Source: Synergistota bacterium (GTDB lineage Bacteria; Synergistota; JAGHAJ01). From it: a stretch of 6,274 nucleotides of DNA. The position numbers and the translations under genes were made by a program. Below, one piece after another: positions 5,779 to 6,274 of this stretch (position 1 is its first letter; each line of letters begins with the position of its first letter). Below the pieces are notes generated by a model. It was not told the origin of the DNA, made no database searches, and saw nothing but the letters and a program-made list of their open reading frames with translations. The stretch spans positions 1 through 6,274 of the forward strand of contig JAGHAJ010000021.1 in NCBI GenBank assembly GCA_021161545.1. The letters run 5' to 3'.

Positions 5779-6274
5779 ATGGCACCACAATTGTTTGTGG
5801 GAAAAGAGGTTGTTGGTAGTGTAAAGGCATTCTTGAAGTCTGAGATACAGAAACTGAACGAAAAAGGTATTAAGCCCGCGCTTCAGGTAGTAATAGCAGG
5901 TAATGATGAAGGTTCTCGTAGCTATATAAGAGGGTTGCAGAAGAGCTGTGATGAGGTTGGTATAGATATGAAGCTTTCCGAGTTTCCTGAGGGTGTATCA
6001 CAGGAGGAATTTTTAAACCACATAAGGGAGCTGAATGATGACAAAGGTGTAAATGGTATCCTGATAATGCAGCCATTGCCTGCTGGAGTGGACAAAAAGG
6101 CTGTTAGTGAAGTTATTTCTTATGCAAAGGACATTGATGGTATGAATCTCGTGAATATAGGTAAGATTGTTGCAGTGGATGAGACAGGTTTTTCTCCATG
6201 CACACCGGCGGCTGTAATGGAGACGCTCCACTATTACAATGTGGAGATTGAAGGAAAGAGTGCTGTTGTTATAG
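5779..6274 (+). CDS. folD: FolD-type methylenetetrahydrofolate dehydrogenase/cyclohydrolase (partial, atypical active site)
   Basis: This is the first 165 residues of a FolD protein; the gene runs off the right edge, so about 115-125 residues are missing, with most of the NADP-binding domain. FolD interconverts methylene-, methenyl- and formyl-tetrahydrofolate in the cytoplasm. Family marks are the folate-domain Tyr (Y49), a GILIMQPLP segment (93-101), KDIDG (117-121), PCTP (140-143), and the start of the dinucleotide-binding strand (GKSAVVI, 159-165). The catalytic Lys of the family (YxxxK, K54 in E. coli, K56 in human) is Leu53 here, and the conserved Gln of VQLPLP is Met97, while the Asp of KDIDG (D120) remains. 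From memory, a divergent FolD group in Clostridia has the same kind of change (YERGAxKR, RPLP), so this is probably a natural subtype. The start at 5779 is 6 bases after a G6 SD (5767-5772); an in-frame ATG at 5773 directly abuts the SD and is less likely. Confidence 0.92.
   Translation, partial: MAPQLFVGKEVVGSVKAFLKSEIQKLNEKGIKPALQVVIAGNDEGSRSYIRGLQKSCDEVGIDMKLSEFPEGVSQEEFLNHIRELNDDKGVNGILIMQPLPAGVDKKAVSEVISYAKDIDGMNLVNIGKIVAVDETGFSPCTPAAVMETLHYYNVEIEGKSAVVI

Noticed and set aside
1-6274. Search for CRISPR arrays, insertion sequences, tRNA genes and phase-variable repeats
   Set aside because: By eye I saw no spaced direct repeats, transposase-like frame, cloverleaf or long simple repeat; composition looks even across the window.

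Overview
The window looks like bacterial chromosome from an anaerobic, possibly thermophilic lineage. GC is moderate (about 40-43 %, by eye), Arg is mostly AGG/AGA (10 of 11 Arg codons in the binding-protein gene), ATA is common for Ile, and Shine-Dalgarno sites are strong. The binding protein has a cleavable signal peptide with no lipobox Cys, which fits a cell with a periplasm. The gene families and the unusual FolD type would suit Synergistota, Thermotogota or deep Bacillota. This placement is an inference and is not firm.

Layout. Bases 1-102 may hold the start of a divergent minus-strand gene that leaves the window. Bases 103-251 are a divergent intergenic region with a good plus-strand promoter. 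From 252 to 5285 there is one co-directional cluster: a ROK-family regulator, a periplasmic sugar-binding protein of the Thermus glucose/mannose type, two CUT1-type permeases, and a PF07090 'putative glutamine amidotransferase' that lacks the amidotransferase cysteine. A 14-bp hairpin sits directly behind the binding-protein gene, where such operons often uncouple expression of the abundant binding protein from the permeases. A 12-bp stem-loop with a T tract closes the cluster at 5324-5365.

A second unit starts at once with its own promoter (perfect TATAAT, 17-bp spacer) and carries a DUF3870 gene and folD. folD runs off the right edge.

How the genes fit together: the regulator probably senses a sugar and controls uptake by the binding protein and two permeases. 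No ATPase is encoded here, so the transporter must borrow a shared MalK/UgpC-type subunit from elsewhere. No sugar hydrolase or kinase is present, so the substrate cannot be read from context beyond 'sugar'. The DUF3870-folD pair is a separate unit, probably in one-carbon folate metabolism.

The most notable observation is that this FolD has Leu where the family has its catalytic Lys, and Met where the family has the conserved Gln, while keeping the Tyr and Asp. I saw no mobile element, CRISPR array, tRNA or rRNA, and no clearly new multi-gene system. The region is mostly an ordinary sugar-uptake operon, with uncharacterised families at its distal end and in the neighbouring unit.
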